Origin: Icerya purchasi
Lineage: Eukaryota > Arthropoda > Insecta > Hemiptera > Monophlebidae
Assembly: GCA_039619475.1 (NCBI GenBank)
Contig: CM077115.1
Span: 309,518,734-309,582,733, forward strand
Direction of reading: 5' to 3'
Length of the DNA: 64,000 nucleotides
The translations under genes and the position numbers were made by a program. Of this stretch, positions 1 to 13,000 are shown piece after piece; position 1 is the stretch's first letter; the number at the start of each line of letters is the position of its first letter. The notes beneath the pieces are model-generated. The model was not told where the DNA came from. It saw nothing but the letters and a program-made list of their open reading frames with translations, and made no database searches.

Positions 1-295
1 TGGAAGGGAAGATGGCCTCAGTGGTGGTTTCAGTGTTGGAATTATTATTGTTAATGCTGTTATTATTTTTATTGAAATTGTTATTATCATTACTGCAGTT
101 GATAGCGGTATTATTAGTGATACTAGTATTGTTACTATTTTGGTTAGTGGTACTGGATGTGTTGTTATTATTACTTAAAGGAATATCGGAGATAGGAGTA
201 TCCGGTTGTGTCAGGCGTAATTCCTTAGTAGATGAAGACGGAGGAGGGGTTAAAGGACTAGAGGGCTTTCGCTTAGTTGAAGGATCTATATCCAT
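1..295 (-). CDS. 5' end of a probable retroelement ORF1 (Asn-rich), runs off left edge
   Basis: Read on the minus strand, an open frame begins with ATG at 295-293 and stays open for 98 codons to the window edge. It starts MDIDPSTKRKPSSPLTPPP, is rich in Ser, Pro and Thr, then becomes an Asn-rich low-complexity tract from about residue 40. It lies antisense to the MCU gene, in the intron before the first visible exon, so it is more likely a nested element than a host exon. Short, polar, low-complexity N-termini like this are common in ORF1 (gag-like) proteins of insect non-LTR retrotransposons, but no zinc knuckle or coiled coil is visible here. It could be the start of the family A element found elsewhere in the window; nothing in the visible part proves that. 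A Leu-rich frame on the + strand over the same bases is the shadow of the Asn codons. Confidence 0.4.
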   Translation of the reverse strand, partial: MDIDPSTKRKPSSPLTPPPSSSTKELRLTQPDTPISDIPLSNNNNTSSTTNQNSNNTSITNNTAINCSNDNNNFNKNNNSINNNNSNTETTTEAIFPS

Positions 296-603
296 TACGT
301 TAAGCGATAAATGATTGTTTGAAAGTTTATTGGGGGAGGCCGCGGAGCGGCCCCCTTTGGAAACGCTCATTTACGCTCAAGCGAAAAGGTGATCGGAAAA
401 GAACAATTGAAAGTAAATAAAATAAACACGCGAGGAAAAAAAAAAAAAAAAGAGACGGAAGAATACACACGAATCTGAAATTACGAGCGAACGAAAATAA
501 GTCGAAAATCCCGCAACAAGAGTTACGAGTAATAAATGGAACGAACTCACCGCTCTGGTGGAGATAAAATCCGAACACAATAGAACACGACTTTTATCAC
601 TGA
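296..603 (-). promoter_or_regulatory. putative 5' UTR and internal promoter of the left-edge retroelement
   Basis: On the minus strand, upstream of the ATG at 295, there are about 300 bases without a long frame and less AT-rich than the flanks. They include a G/C palindromic patch near 332-354. A TCAGT initiator-like pentamer sits at 603-599; many arthropod non-LTR elements start transcription at such a site. The AT microsatellite at 624-650 lies just beyond it, so the 5' end of the element is plausibly near 600. This is inference; no target duplication can be tested because the 3' end is outside the window. Confidence 0.25.
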
Positions 604-623
604 TAACGAACAAATATGTATTC

Positions 624-650
624 ATATATATATATATATATATATATATG
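624..650. repeat. (AT)n microsatellite
   Basis: Uninterrupted alternating A and T over about 27 bases, beside the putative 5' end of the left-edge retroelement. Confidence 0.9.
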
Positions 651-868
651 TAAGATAATACGACTGAACAGGAGCAAAAATAAAATCATATATGTTCTTT
701 AATAAATTTCTTTTTTATTTTCTTTTTAGCTATAATCAAGTGTGTATAAAAAAATAGCTGAGATAAAAGACTAATTGATAACTCAGCGGAGGTCTTTTTT
801 AATTATCTTACGTAATCGTTGATGGCAAGAACAACTTCTAATTGGTATATTTAATTTGCTTTATGTAG

Positions 869-1072
869 CTCAATCATCCGCCGACGATGAACCGGCAGAA
901 TTAATAACGATCGATTATCGAAAAGGTTTGCCAAGGTTGACGATTCCGTTACCTTCTCGAAAAGAAAAATGCAGATTTACGCTGAAGCCGGTGTCAAATA
1001 CGGTAGGCGATCTTATTCAGATGATTTGTCAAGAGGACCGAGGCATCGACCGGGTGATACTCTGCACCAAAG
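869..1072 (+). CDS. MCU: MCU internal exon (N-terminal domain)
   Basis: The acceptor is TTTATGTAG at 860-868 and the donor is AG|GTAGTA at 1072/1073. It encodes ...[20 protein letters not shown] and [11 protein letters not shown] residues through DRGIDRV, the conserved start of the matrix N-terminal domain. The exon begins two bases before a codon boundary and ends in phase 1. Confidence 0.92.
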
Positions 1073-4000
1073 GTAGTAAACACAGTCGCTAACGATAACT
1101 CTAACGGTATATGTGACCAAAGGCGCACTCAGGATTTTTTTGTTTTTTTTTTGGTTGGGGCCAGAATTTAGAAGATGAGTTAGGGGCTGGTAACTCGGCA
1201 CCTCGACTATGTACCTATCTATTTCTGTGGTTTGTAAATCAAAATAAAAAAAAAATACAAAAATTGACGAATATTATTTTTAACAAAATTACAAAACTGA
1301 CGAATTTTATTTTTTAAAAAATAATAATAATATATAACATTATGTTTGTAATAAGCACAAATTAGATAAGTATAAGAATTTTATTTTAAAAAAATTAGCT
1401 AAAAGTATATATAACATTATACTTGTAATATAAGTAAAAAGTAAATATGTATGTTTTTTAAAAAAAATTAAGTAAAACAAAACATTACAAAACAAAATTA
1501 AGATTTTGAAGATTTTTTGGGGGGAGCAATGGCCCTGTGGCAACCCCCTTGAGTGCGCCAACGTATGTGATCAGTCCGAATAGGAATCGCGATGTATTCT
1601 GCTCAACTAGCGTGTTGCATCGCTAACCTTCTCCGTTCATAATACCTCCTCTTTTAATTAAATGTAACCACACATTTTTACGATTCAGGGGAATGATCGA
1701 TATCGATATGAAAGTGTTTGTCTCTTTTAGCCTGAGATAGCGGGAGACCGCGTGACCGCCTATAATTATCGAAGCTTGCTCGAAACGACTTCGTTGGTTC
1801 TGCGGCGCTACAAGTGAAAATATGACAATTTTCAGTTTTTGACATCAAATTTTATACTTTACGCTTCCATACTGATGTACGTTAGAACATCTTTTTTTTT
1901 CCAGGGAAAAAAAAAAAGATGTACGTTCGAATCGGAATTTTGAAACCTGAAAACATCGAGATAGTAAAAAACCGAAGAAACTGTGCCTTAGAGTAAAATG
2001 TATTTTGTAGCAGTGCAGACTGGGCTAATATCGCGATGTAGCGTTGCGAGTTTCTAGAAGCATGTTCGAATGAAAGCAAAGCTGCAACTTTCATTTTAAA
2101 TCATACACGAATTAATTTTCGCCACTCGCTAAAGACAATTTTATTTGGTTTCAACATGCGCTCGACTTGATCAATGGTGATCGCGTACGCGCATTGACAA
2201 TAATCGTTCTAAACGTCGTCGATAGGATTACTCATTAATTGTATCCGGGAAATAATTAGAACGAGATGCTTCTACGGCTGGAAGATTTTCAGATTCCGCG
2301 CAAGTACCGCCAGGATATATTGGAAGATTTTATTTAAAAAAAAAACAAAAAGGAAAACATGCCAATCGAATTTAGTAAGCGTGCTTGATACTGGAAAATA
2401 TTAAAGCTTAGAGACGCCTTAGACGCCTGCCAGGTCCACAGCCTGCTTCTCTAGAACTAGTAGTCGGCTCTCCTTTGCGACAAGACCGTTTGAAACATCG
2501 AGTAGTAACTAGATCGTGTTTAGTAAAATTACGTTTAACGTTTTGAAAATTGATAGTATATTTAATGTCGCATTTATTAATAACGGCTTATATTTAATAC
2601 GTTGTATGTATATTTGAATATCAGATGGCACGAAAATAGCATCATCGAACACGATCGGACTACTGTTGATGGAGGAAGAAGAATTTATATTAATTATCAA
2701 CGACAGGAGGTATAAATTGAAAATACCGGCATCGCAAGCTCAGTCTTTCACTAAGGTGAACCCTAGTATGTTTTATATAATGTCTATTATCATTAAATTT
2801 AAAACGTTATTTTCTGTTTTGTCTTTCGACCGATCCCCTCCAAGAAGATGCGTGTGTAATCTGTTGAACACCATCTCGCTAGCGGTTAGAGTTCTCAATA
2901 AAGAAACTGAATATAATGGGGGTGTGATTGTTCCGTATTAAAAACAAATTGTGTAAATATCATAAACTCTTTAATAAAACGTAAAAAACACAATAGAAAA
3001 TATTTACACGAAACCATAATCGTAGCCTCTAATTACAAACTGGATGCTACGATTATGCTTCCTCTAACCGAAACTAGTCATCAAATATTTATATATTAAT
3101 TAATTGTGATTTGTGTATCGTAATAGAGATTGGATTTCTTTTTTTAGTTTATTCTGGCTATAACTTAGTTGCAACAACCGCAGTGTAATGTCAAGGGCCG
3201 ATTAGAGTTGCACGATCATGTGTGACGATGACTACAAGCCGCTGATGGCTTGGTCTGGTTCACGTATTCTGATAACAGCCAGGTCTCAGCTAGGTATTTT
3301 GTAGTACGCCAAGTGGTTCATGTAGCGTACTCCTCGGTGCGGTCGACTTAGCGAGTCGTTTGATTACTCGCAGATTCCGTTTTCCACTAAGCTACAACTT
3401 CCGTATTTTAAACCGGTAGCTAGGAAAAAAAGAACGCCAGAAAAATGGTGATTTTTTGTAAAACAATTTAGGCTCTAAGAAATCCCTCCCTCATTCAGCT
3501 CTATTCATAGGGAACTGTCCGCAGTAAATTGTGTCGATCTCGCTTGTTTGCTAAGGCTTCGAATCTGTCCTCCCCGAGCTTGACCGAATTCAAAGTCTGC
3601 GTCTTCGCCTATGTGTTGGAGCCCTAAGGTCTACACATATACCTTAGCAGTTCCGTCAGAAGCTAATGTTTTGCTCCATCCGCAGATCCTAGCTAAAATA
3701 TCGATTTCTAATCAGACGTCTTCTAAACTTGTTATATTTTTTTTTTTCCACATCTGGCTTTCTTGCTCGTACCTTCATCTATGTCAGATTTTTCCCTACA
3801 TTATTATTTCCTTTGATAAATATCCTAAAATTTTCATTCTTTAGTCCGTCCCAAAGTTAGCCTTCCTTTCTATGCCTTATAAATTATTCCTCGATTCGAT
3901 CGTTATTGGTGAATTTTATTGTGCACCTTCAATTCTACATTCCCCTACCACTCTGTTATTTTCACCGATAGTAGCCCAGATGGACTCTACCTTTACCGCC

Positions 4001-7000
4001 TCTTGATCATTCTAAATTTTCTTTAAATTACCTTTCTTCTGTACTCGTCGGGTCCCCTATAGCTCTATTCCGCTTATACTATCCTTTTTATATTCCGATA
4101 ATTTGTCATTATTTCCGATGCTAAAAGTATGCTCCTAGCCGTTAATTCTCTTCTTGTTTTCCCTCAGTTGTATTCGATCTTTAATAAATTCTTTATCATG
4201 ATTTCCTGCGGGTCCTTAGTTGCAACGATTGACGGCAACGAGCAGCAACCTGATTTGTTGTCGAACCACCATTCCGCCACACGTGCCGGTCGGTTTATTA
4301 TCAAATTTCTTCCTTGTAAAAATTTTCTTTCTAGTAATTGCCCCTTTAAGTTTTGACGATATTTTTATCTTTTATTTTTTTCTAATTCTTAATTTTCTTA
4401 TTTCTCGCCCATTTTCTCAACTGCGTAGCACCATGATTACTTTCATCTCTTTTTTTTTTTTTTTTTGTTTTTTTTTTGGGCGCGCCAGCGGCATTGACCC
4501 AACAACAACAGAAATTAAGGAAATGGTTAAATAAAGAGACGATTAGAAATTGGGCTTAGGAAAGATTGGAGTACAGGGATTATATCTGGAGATGGAAAGA
4601 AAAGGACAAAGGAAGAATTATACAGAGCAGGAAGACTCAGTGCCAAGATTTTCGAGTACAAAACAAAGCGCTCGGAATCAAGGGCAGGGCATTCAAAGAA
4701 TATGTGGTTTGCATCACATATGAGAGGAGAGATGGAATTATGAAGGGGACAATCGGAGAAGGGGACAGGGAAAAACGAAAACGTGAAGAGGGTAGAAGTG
4801 AGTGATTAATACGCAGTCTGATTAAGGAAATGATCGCGGAGCGTTGATAAGAATAGGATTGAAACCCCACGGCTGAGAAGAGGGAACCGGTTGAATTTGA
4901 AGATAATGAGAGGCAGGATTAGAAAATAGAGAAGGATAGATGTCCGACCATAGTCGGGAATGATTAGCTGAGGAAAGAAGGAGGATGTCCGAGGTAGGAA
5001 TGTTGCAGAATAAAGGACCATCGCGGGCGGCCGAACGGGCTAAAAAGTCCGCTAACTCGTTGCCCTCGATGCCAGAGTGACTAGGAACCCACAAAAGGTT
5101 AATAGTAATGGAACGGGATGAGAGTAGATTTGATATGAGAAAACGAATTAAAAGAATAATAGAACTGGAGGAATGAGAAGGAGGAGAAGAAATGGCTTGA
5201 AGAACACTTTTGAAATCGGAGACAATCAGACATTTACTGATCCTTCTTATCGATGGAATGAACGAGACTACGCGTAAAATGGAGATAGACTCCGTTGTGA
5301 AGATAGAACAGAAGGAAGGGAGCCTGAAGGACTCAGAGTGATTAAGTGAGAGGGAGGTAAACGCGCCGCCCACCCCGTTCTCGTTTTTAGAACCGTCAGT
5401 GAAGAATGTTTGATGAGAAGGAAAAGATGTGTCAAGCATGTAGAGGAATTCGGCTTGGATTGAAGAATGTGCGATGGAGCTGGTTTGGAAAGGGAGAGAG
5501 AAGAGATTAATAGTCTGCCAAATGCTGGAAAAGTCATGGGAAAAGTAAGGAAGCTTAGAATACGAAAAGACATAAGGCGAAAAATTGGAGACTCGAGCTG
5601 CTACGAAAGAAAGGATTGGGATTTTGTGAGAAGCAAAACGCCATTGGTTTTTAAGACTAAGATAGGAATACTTTCATCTCAGTTGTTCTTTCATTTTTTT
5701 TTTTCTTTTTTCTTTTTCATTTTTTTCTCTAGCAGACTATTCTTTTTGCCTGTTCTATCGACGGCAGTCTAATTTGCGACGCCAGTCACACATTTTCTTT
5801 AAATGTTATCTACCTTCAGCTTGGAGGTTTGTTTCTTCATTCTTACGCTTCCTTAATTTCATGCACTTCCTTTTATTGTCTTCTTCCTTTCCTCAATCGT
5901 TGTTAATAGTTCATTTTCTTTCTTCTCGCATCTTGAAGTGGATGAAAATTGGCGATTCCGAGAACCGTTCGCGATTTAGGCGCGCTTTTTAAGAACTGGG
6001 TTTTTTTTTCATATCGCAGACATATTTAAGCGCCAACGTATTAACTTTGAATGAACAATATTTTTTCAGAGAAAGCTGAACCGATATATAGATTTTCGAG
6101 CGGTTTTGTCGGTATAAATAAATGATGGTGAGGTCGGCCTACAGAAATCAAAATTATCCGCGATAATTATTTAAATTCAAAAAAATAAAACAAATGATCA
6201 TTTACACAATACAATTTTTTCTTTTTATTTCTAGCGGCGACTGTGTCCAATTATAAATTGTAAAGGCTCACATTAAACCGTGAGCCTTTACAACCCTAAT
6301 GGCTGATTTCTCGCCCAAACTCCTATTGCGTAGAAGAAAACTATATTAATATTTTCAGGAAAATTATACTCGCCCGCCGAGTTTGCAACTAACATTCTCT
6401 GATTGCTTCGTTAAGCTGCAGTCTCAGCGAAGGGAATTCATTAGAGTTACTAATTAGGGTGTTCTCGAAAGCAAAAGCACTCGTTGAAATTGTCGGATAA
6501 AGTTTTTAAACTATTATGATAAAGTTATAAAGACGATCGTTTTGTAATCTATTAATCATTTTTTTTTGTTTTAATAACTCTTAAAAACTCGCAATGTAAA
6601 CTCCGTACAATATATTGAAATAATAAAAAAAAAAAAAGCGTCTTTCTAAGAGCTTAAAATTATACATACATGTCCAATTGTGTTTTTTTTTTGTTTTTTT
6701 TGTTTTTCAGCCACAATTCTTGTCCAATTATAAAACACAGAAACAAAAAACAAAAATAAATAAATAAAATCAATAAATAAATAATAGCCGGTCGTCGTCT
6801 CATGCTTTGATATTTAACTTAGCGTAATTACGTAAAAGCTAGCAATCCGTTTCGTCTTCCCATAATTTTAGAATGGACTGGAGAAGTATCTCTAGCAATT
6901 CTGTCAGCACTGATTTTCATTAGGTTTGTTAATTGTTCGTACCTGTGGCGGCGGTTTTATAAAAATACGCGCCTTTTGTTACCGCTTTTATATATTTCTA

Positions 7001-10000
7001 ATGTTCGTTTGCGCGTCGGTAGTGTTCTATAGGATTTTTAATTTTCAAAATTCCCGAATAATAATAGACACCAATCTTGCAGGAAATGTTAATTTCCATC
7101 AGTCTGCTAGAATATTCGTCAGGTGTTACAATCGTAATTTTCAGGAATTTTTTGATATTAATTTTTTTCATTTTTATGTGTAAAATTGTAAAATTTATTT
7201 TCTTATACACTGTGAGCTATTAGCATCGTGCCAGTATCGCGAACTCTACATTCAGGTAATATCGTTGCTCGGAAGAAAGTCTTTAAGATATTAAATGGCA
7301 CAATGGAGTTTTAGTCTATATATCGTTGGTATCGATATCGTCTTAGCTTTATTATAATAATATCTTCCGTATGCGCTTTCCGAGTTAGACTATCCATTAT
7401 TACCCGACGATGGTTTTCCCACATTTTCTAACACATTACATTCGCTATTACAAACGACATTCTTTTTAGCATATGCGCACAATTTAGACATTTCATACAA
7501 ATTTGAAGTGTATATTTATCACGCCTCAACGGCTTCACGAAGAGTTATTTAGTTATTTATCGTAAAGCCTCCTTTATCACGCGCACAACGCTCGGCCGAA
7601 TTTAAATCGTAACGATCTCTTCCGATTTTTTAATATCGGCGTTTTCAATTACTGTGGCGAAGTTGTTAAATTTGTTTTTAGTATTATTTCATCGGCTCGT
7701 CATAAATTAAAAAAAAAAAAAGTAACGAAGCCGGAATAGTTTAATTTGTTAAAAGTGTTTAATTTTGGAAATATTCACTTCCCACTCAGGACGATATGGA
7801 ACGATTATCGGACGTGCGTAATTTGGTTTCTCAACTTTACGAGGCGCTACAAGTGGGCGAATTTCAAATTCAAAAGGAACGGGAATTGACCGCTAAACTG
7901 GAAAGTATACGCTCTTCGTTGGAACCGCTGGAGCGAGTAAGTACTTTTCATTCTACAGCAATACAAGTTTTGTCGGTAACGGTAAAAGTAAAGTTTGTCG
8001 GGGATTGCGAAGTTAAGGTTTACGGTATACACTAAGTCCAACGCGACGGTACCTTTTGATAATTCGACGTGGAACAAAGAAAGTTGACCAAAGAGTCTGT
8101 CGAATATTTCGCCGTCGATTTTTGTTGCAGTCGTGGTGAAATATTCGAGTTATTTTTAATCTCGATCAAGAAAGACGTTGTTAAGAAATAGGAAAACTTG
8201 TTGCTGCCACGCATTACGTTTGGAAATGCAACCTTTCCAATTAAAGGTCGCGGACGATGGCGTATTTTACAAATGCCACACTTAAAATTTGAACTGTTGG
8301 CGCGGAAGGTTCTCTTTGCCCGTGTAAGTTTTGGAAGTATCACTTGATTTTTTTTTTCGCCCATTCATTTTACACGGCACCGTCTACTCTATTGCAGGCC
8401 GGACAGTTTTTTAAGACGTGATGTAGAAAAAACAAGTGGGAAATAAGCAAAAAGAAAAAACTTTTTAAAGTTGAAACCATATTATAACCGCTAACATCTC
8501 CCTGCAATTTGCAAGAGAGGCTGGTTAGAGAGAGTCTGTCCGCTTTTCTTTGGACCGCCCACCATCACCGAAATTATCGAAATCGCCAAAATCATCGAAA
8601 TATTTAAAATTCGCAGTTATACGTTGGCATTTTATATTCTCGCTTCGACGTTTGGAACACTTGATTCTAAAATCGACTCTAATGTCGATAAAGCCAACGA
8701 CCTGGCCCTTTACAAGATATCACACCTGTTTCACGCGCTACCCGAAATATCGGAGCTGCTAGAATTTGTTGTTTTTTTTCTACAATTCCAGTTCGTTCTA
8801 CCGATTGCTCGTGTAAAATTTCGATAAATTTTACAACATTAAAAATGGGCTTTTCTGTCGATTTTTTAATTTTAATTTATCTCTTTATTCATCAGACTTA
8901 ACTCTACGTTCTCAAGTAATGTCGGTTTTATTTTCCGACTTTTCCTTCTCTCCGATCGTTATCATCTTCTTTTAAAGGTTTTATCGTTTCCTAATGATCT
9001 GATTATTTTCTTTTTTCCATTAGCGCGTTCTTCCGCCATGTATCCTGTTGACGTACCCTATTTATAGATAATATTATTTTAATCTGTCCAACTACCATTT
9101 CGGCTACAATCTCGCTCTTTAGCTTTCATCCTGAATTTTTCATGTTCTTCTATTCTATATAATATTCTCAATTCTCCCGTTCGGTTGTCCGGTTTCCGCA
9201 CATTCAATTTTCCTCCATATACCGGTTTTGGAGCGGTTGTGTTTTGTCTTGTCCCTTTAGAAAAGACGTTGTTGCATTTCGCTTCGAGTACATTCCTTTC
9301 AATCGGACAACACAGGAACTTATTTTCGGCAATATTTAGCCGACTGTGCGGTCTCCGCTATCTGTACCCTTACACACTCTTTTGAGGTATAGACTTTTAT
9401 CGGTTCTCCTGATCACGCGTTTGTTGAAAGAAGGGCCGATCAACTTGCCCACAATGCTGCTCTCCCGGAAATGTTTTTAATCAATTTCCTGCCAGCGGAT
9501 TATTCAACACGATTAAAAAGATTAAATCCTCAAATTCTTCCTTTTCAAAGCTCATTTTATCTACTTGAACAATTCGCCTTTCTTTTTCCGCTTTCCTTTA
9601 TTATTCCATTATTTACGCATTGTGCCTTCTTCGCTTTTATCGCAGTTTATTCTTTGCTTCTCTTTACCGTTTGTGTATCTTCTCCGTTTTTTGATTATTT
9701 TTTTAAAATTTTCATCCAATTCCTAGTACAGCTAAAAACCCATTTTTTTACGAATGTCCCTTTCTTTCTCTGAGCACACTAAACTGTACTCACGTCTCTT
9801 ATGAGCATCCAATGCTTTTCACTTTCTTATCTTCTTCGGTTATTTACGGAATCTTTTAAGTTTTTTTTTTTTTGTTTAGTTTCGATCATCTCAGGATATG
9901 AGTCCTTTTCTCTGCTTCTCCGTCAACGTAACCGATTAAACACTCGCTTTATTACAAATATATAATATACTTTCTCAGTATTCCTCTTTCCTATTTCAAA

Positions 10001-13000
10001 TTCATTTAGCCCCAGAATCATATATTTAATGAACTATGCTTGACCATCGTGGACTGCCCTTGAAATACTTTTATATTTTACCATTTAATATTTCAGGTAG
10101 TTGCATTGACTCTTCTACCTACGAGGTCACTTTTGATTTAGGTGTAATTCCTCATTGCGGACAATAATCTAAAATGGAAACTGTTTAATATTTGAGTAGT
10201 GAACAACGTTTATGGCAGCGTTGATGCTACTTAATCTAGTGCGGCCATATTATTTTCATTGTAATCGTCTACTAACCTTTCATACTTGCTTATCACCTTG
10301 TTGTTCAGTCTTTCGGTTGCTTTAACGCTTGGGCTCTGCTTAATTGTAGTTTCGGAGTTCAAATCACCATTTAATAGCAGTATCTCCGGTATAGTTTGGC
10401 ATTGCTTATGGTCGCAACTATATCGTTTTTTTACCGTTATCAATTAATTGTCTTCATATTCGCTGTCATTGGCTAAACGGCTTAGCGCTATATTGTTTAT
10501 ACGCCGCTACGCTTAATTCGCCATCTCTCTGAAGCATACTGGACTCAGCTTAGTTACAGTGATATGTTGTTCCAGCTTAGTTTCCATTTAATATTCCGAT
10601 ATGAATCATAATCCAAGATGAACGCTCTTTAACTTGTGTTCATGTTGTTCTGGTACCATTAAGTTTCCTGTATAATAGCCCCTTCTTTAAAACATATTTT
10701 TTAATTGCCGATAATTTCTTTCCATTCTGTATCAATTCTTTAGCGATTGTCTATGCGTTTTCTTGCCGCAGGGTTTTCGCTTCTCGTATTTAAAATATCT
10801 GTAACATTTCGGATAATTCTGTTACCCCGACTCCTTTTGTCTGTTATATGTTCTTCTTTCGTTTTGCAATGACAGATCGGAAAAAAAAAAAAAGAACATA
10901 TACTCCGTACGTACTCTTGGGAATGTTATACAATTTACATTTAAAATTAGAACACCGTGTCTTTAATTAGTTTATTTACATCCACTTGACATCTTTGCAT
11001 CATCATTATAATCTCTTTTTGTAACCTTCCCAGCAGTGCTAATATTATTACATTCGCCATATTATATGTTTCTTTTCTTATTTTAAATCATTTAAAGATG
11101 CTGTTGTCTACCCTAATTTCTCTTCTCTTACTCTTTCTTTTTCATTCGATATTAATACCGGGACCATTAATTGACAATTGAAATGCGCCCGTTTAATAAT
11201 TTTATAAAAATTTAGCGATCGTCGATCTCGTCCTCTCCATTAGAGAAATGATTTAAAATGCAGCGAAATTTATTAAATTTATAAAAGCTATGTTCGGTTA
11301 ATTATAGTAAATCGTGAATAACGATAGCGATTTTTCTTCAGGAACGTGAAATTTTAGAACGAAGAGTTGGTACTCGTACTTCTTTGCTGACGTGGATTGG
11401 ATTAGGCATGATGGGCGTTCAGTTTGGAATTTTGGCACGGCTTACTTGGTGGGAATATTCTTGGGATATTATGGAACCGGTTACCTATTTTGTGACGTAC
11501 GGTACTGCAATGGCAATGTACGCTTATTTCGCTGTAACCAAGGAAGTTAGTATTTTGCGTTTTCCGTTCGAAACTTGCGCTTGATATTTTAAATTAAATT
11601 ACTGGTGAAAAGAGTTTTTTTGAAAAAGCTTAAATATTATATTGACAGAACTGAACTGGCGAGCAGAATTTATTTGAACAATAATAATAATAATAGTTAA
11701 ATAATTGAGAGTCGTACAAAGAAAATCGGTTTTACTGAGCCTCTCTTCTACCATAACCGGAGCGTTTACATTCGAATATAAAAATTCGAGCTTTTCTAAC
11801 AATCGCCACACACTAAAAGGGGAACATATTCTCCCGATTTCAGTGTATACATTTGTTTTCATTGATGTTCAATGATATCGGATAGTATAGGTTCGAAAGG
11901 GTATCCCACAACGGAGTTGGTGCTGTAACTCCGACTGCAGTTAACATGTAAACTCCGACTGCAGTTAACATGTAAACTCCAACCCAACAAATACTAAATC
12001 GATGAATGTTATATACGCAGATGTTCACACGGTTTCGCTATATGGAAGCCTAAAAAATTAGACCTTGAAGACAGGTGAATAGACTACTCTTTTTTGTCTA
12101 TCATAATGAATATCTGAGAGCAGAAATGTGCTCCAGATCAGCTAGAAAAGTGAAAAACGATAACACATTAGGATAATTAGAAAGAAACTTTATCGTTTTT
12201 TTTGAAGACAACTTTTTTTATGATTACACTCCCGCAAATTCCCTTTTTCCGACACACGTAATCTAACCTAAGGGGAGGGAGTTGATCAGCTGAATATATA
12301 TATATATATGTATAAATATGTATGCGCCCACATATAATCGTATTATATTAAAAAATTGATATAAAATGAATATCTTAAATACATATATAACCGAAATAAA
12401 TAACAAAAAAATAAATAACAGCATATTTAAAAAAGAGCTTTATTTTCAGATCACTTAATTTTCAAATACTATGCAAATCCATACCAAAGAATCAAAATGC
12501 TTCAAAATAAAATACGTTTATTATAATATACTTTACTTATTTATAAATTTCCTATATAAGTTTCAATTTTCTGTTTTTTTTTTCCGGAAGCGACTGTCCC
12601 TGTTGCCCCATCCCGTTTGGCACGCCACTGGCCTACACTTCTGCCTTCCTGCATTTCCCAATCTCGAACTGCGTAAGATATGAGATTGAGTCAGCTGATC
12701 GGTTGTTGTAGAGCCGGTCGACGCCTGTACTTATATATATATGTATGTATATATTATCGTATGCTCACTCTTAATATCTCAAGAGTAAGAAGCCTTTGAG
12801 CGATTATCAAGCTATCTCACGGCGGCCCAGTCCGCCGTGTCCACTGAATGTCACAAAGTAAATATACTTGTTGACAGAAATAATGTATATTTACTAATAC
12901 TAATAAAATTATAACACTTGATTTTTTTGTTTTTATGACTAGTATGATTAATATCTTATTATCGAACACCGAAACAAAAACTATTCACAATTAATCAACA

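Noticed and set aside
12..314. + strand 100-codon Leu-rich frame resembling a membrane protein
   Set aside because: It is the complement of the Asn/Ser/Thr codons of the minus-strand frame starting at 295, which has the more sensible protein.
2666..2941. MCU exon 2 frame continuing to 2941
   Set aside because: The donor AAG|GTGAAC at 2755/2756 and the in-phase join to exon 3 are supported by MCU homology; the rest is intron read-through.
8550..8827. Overlapping + frames of about 70 codons in MCU intron 3
   Set aside because: Short, lack recognisable motifs, and lie upstream of a degraded retroelement; a worn ORF fragment is possible but not supportable.
12600..12650. CAGTGGCGTGCC-type hAT end on the minus strand
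   Set aside because: No matching opposite end or target duplication was found within several kilobases.
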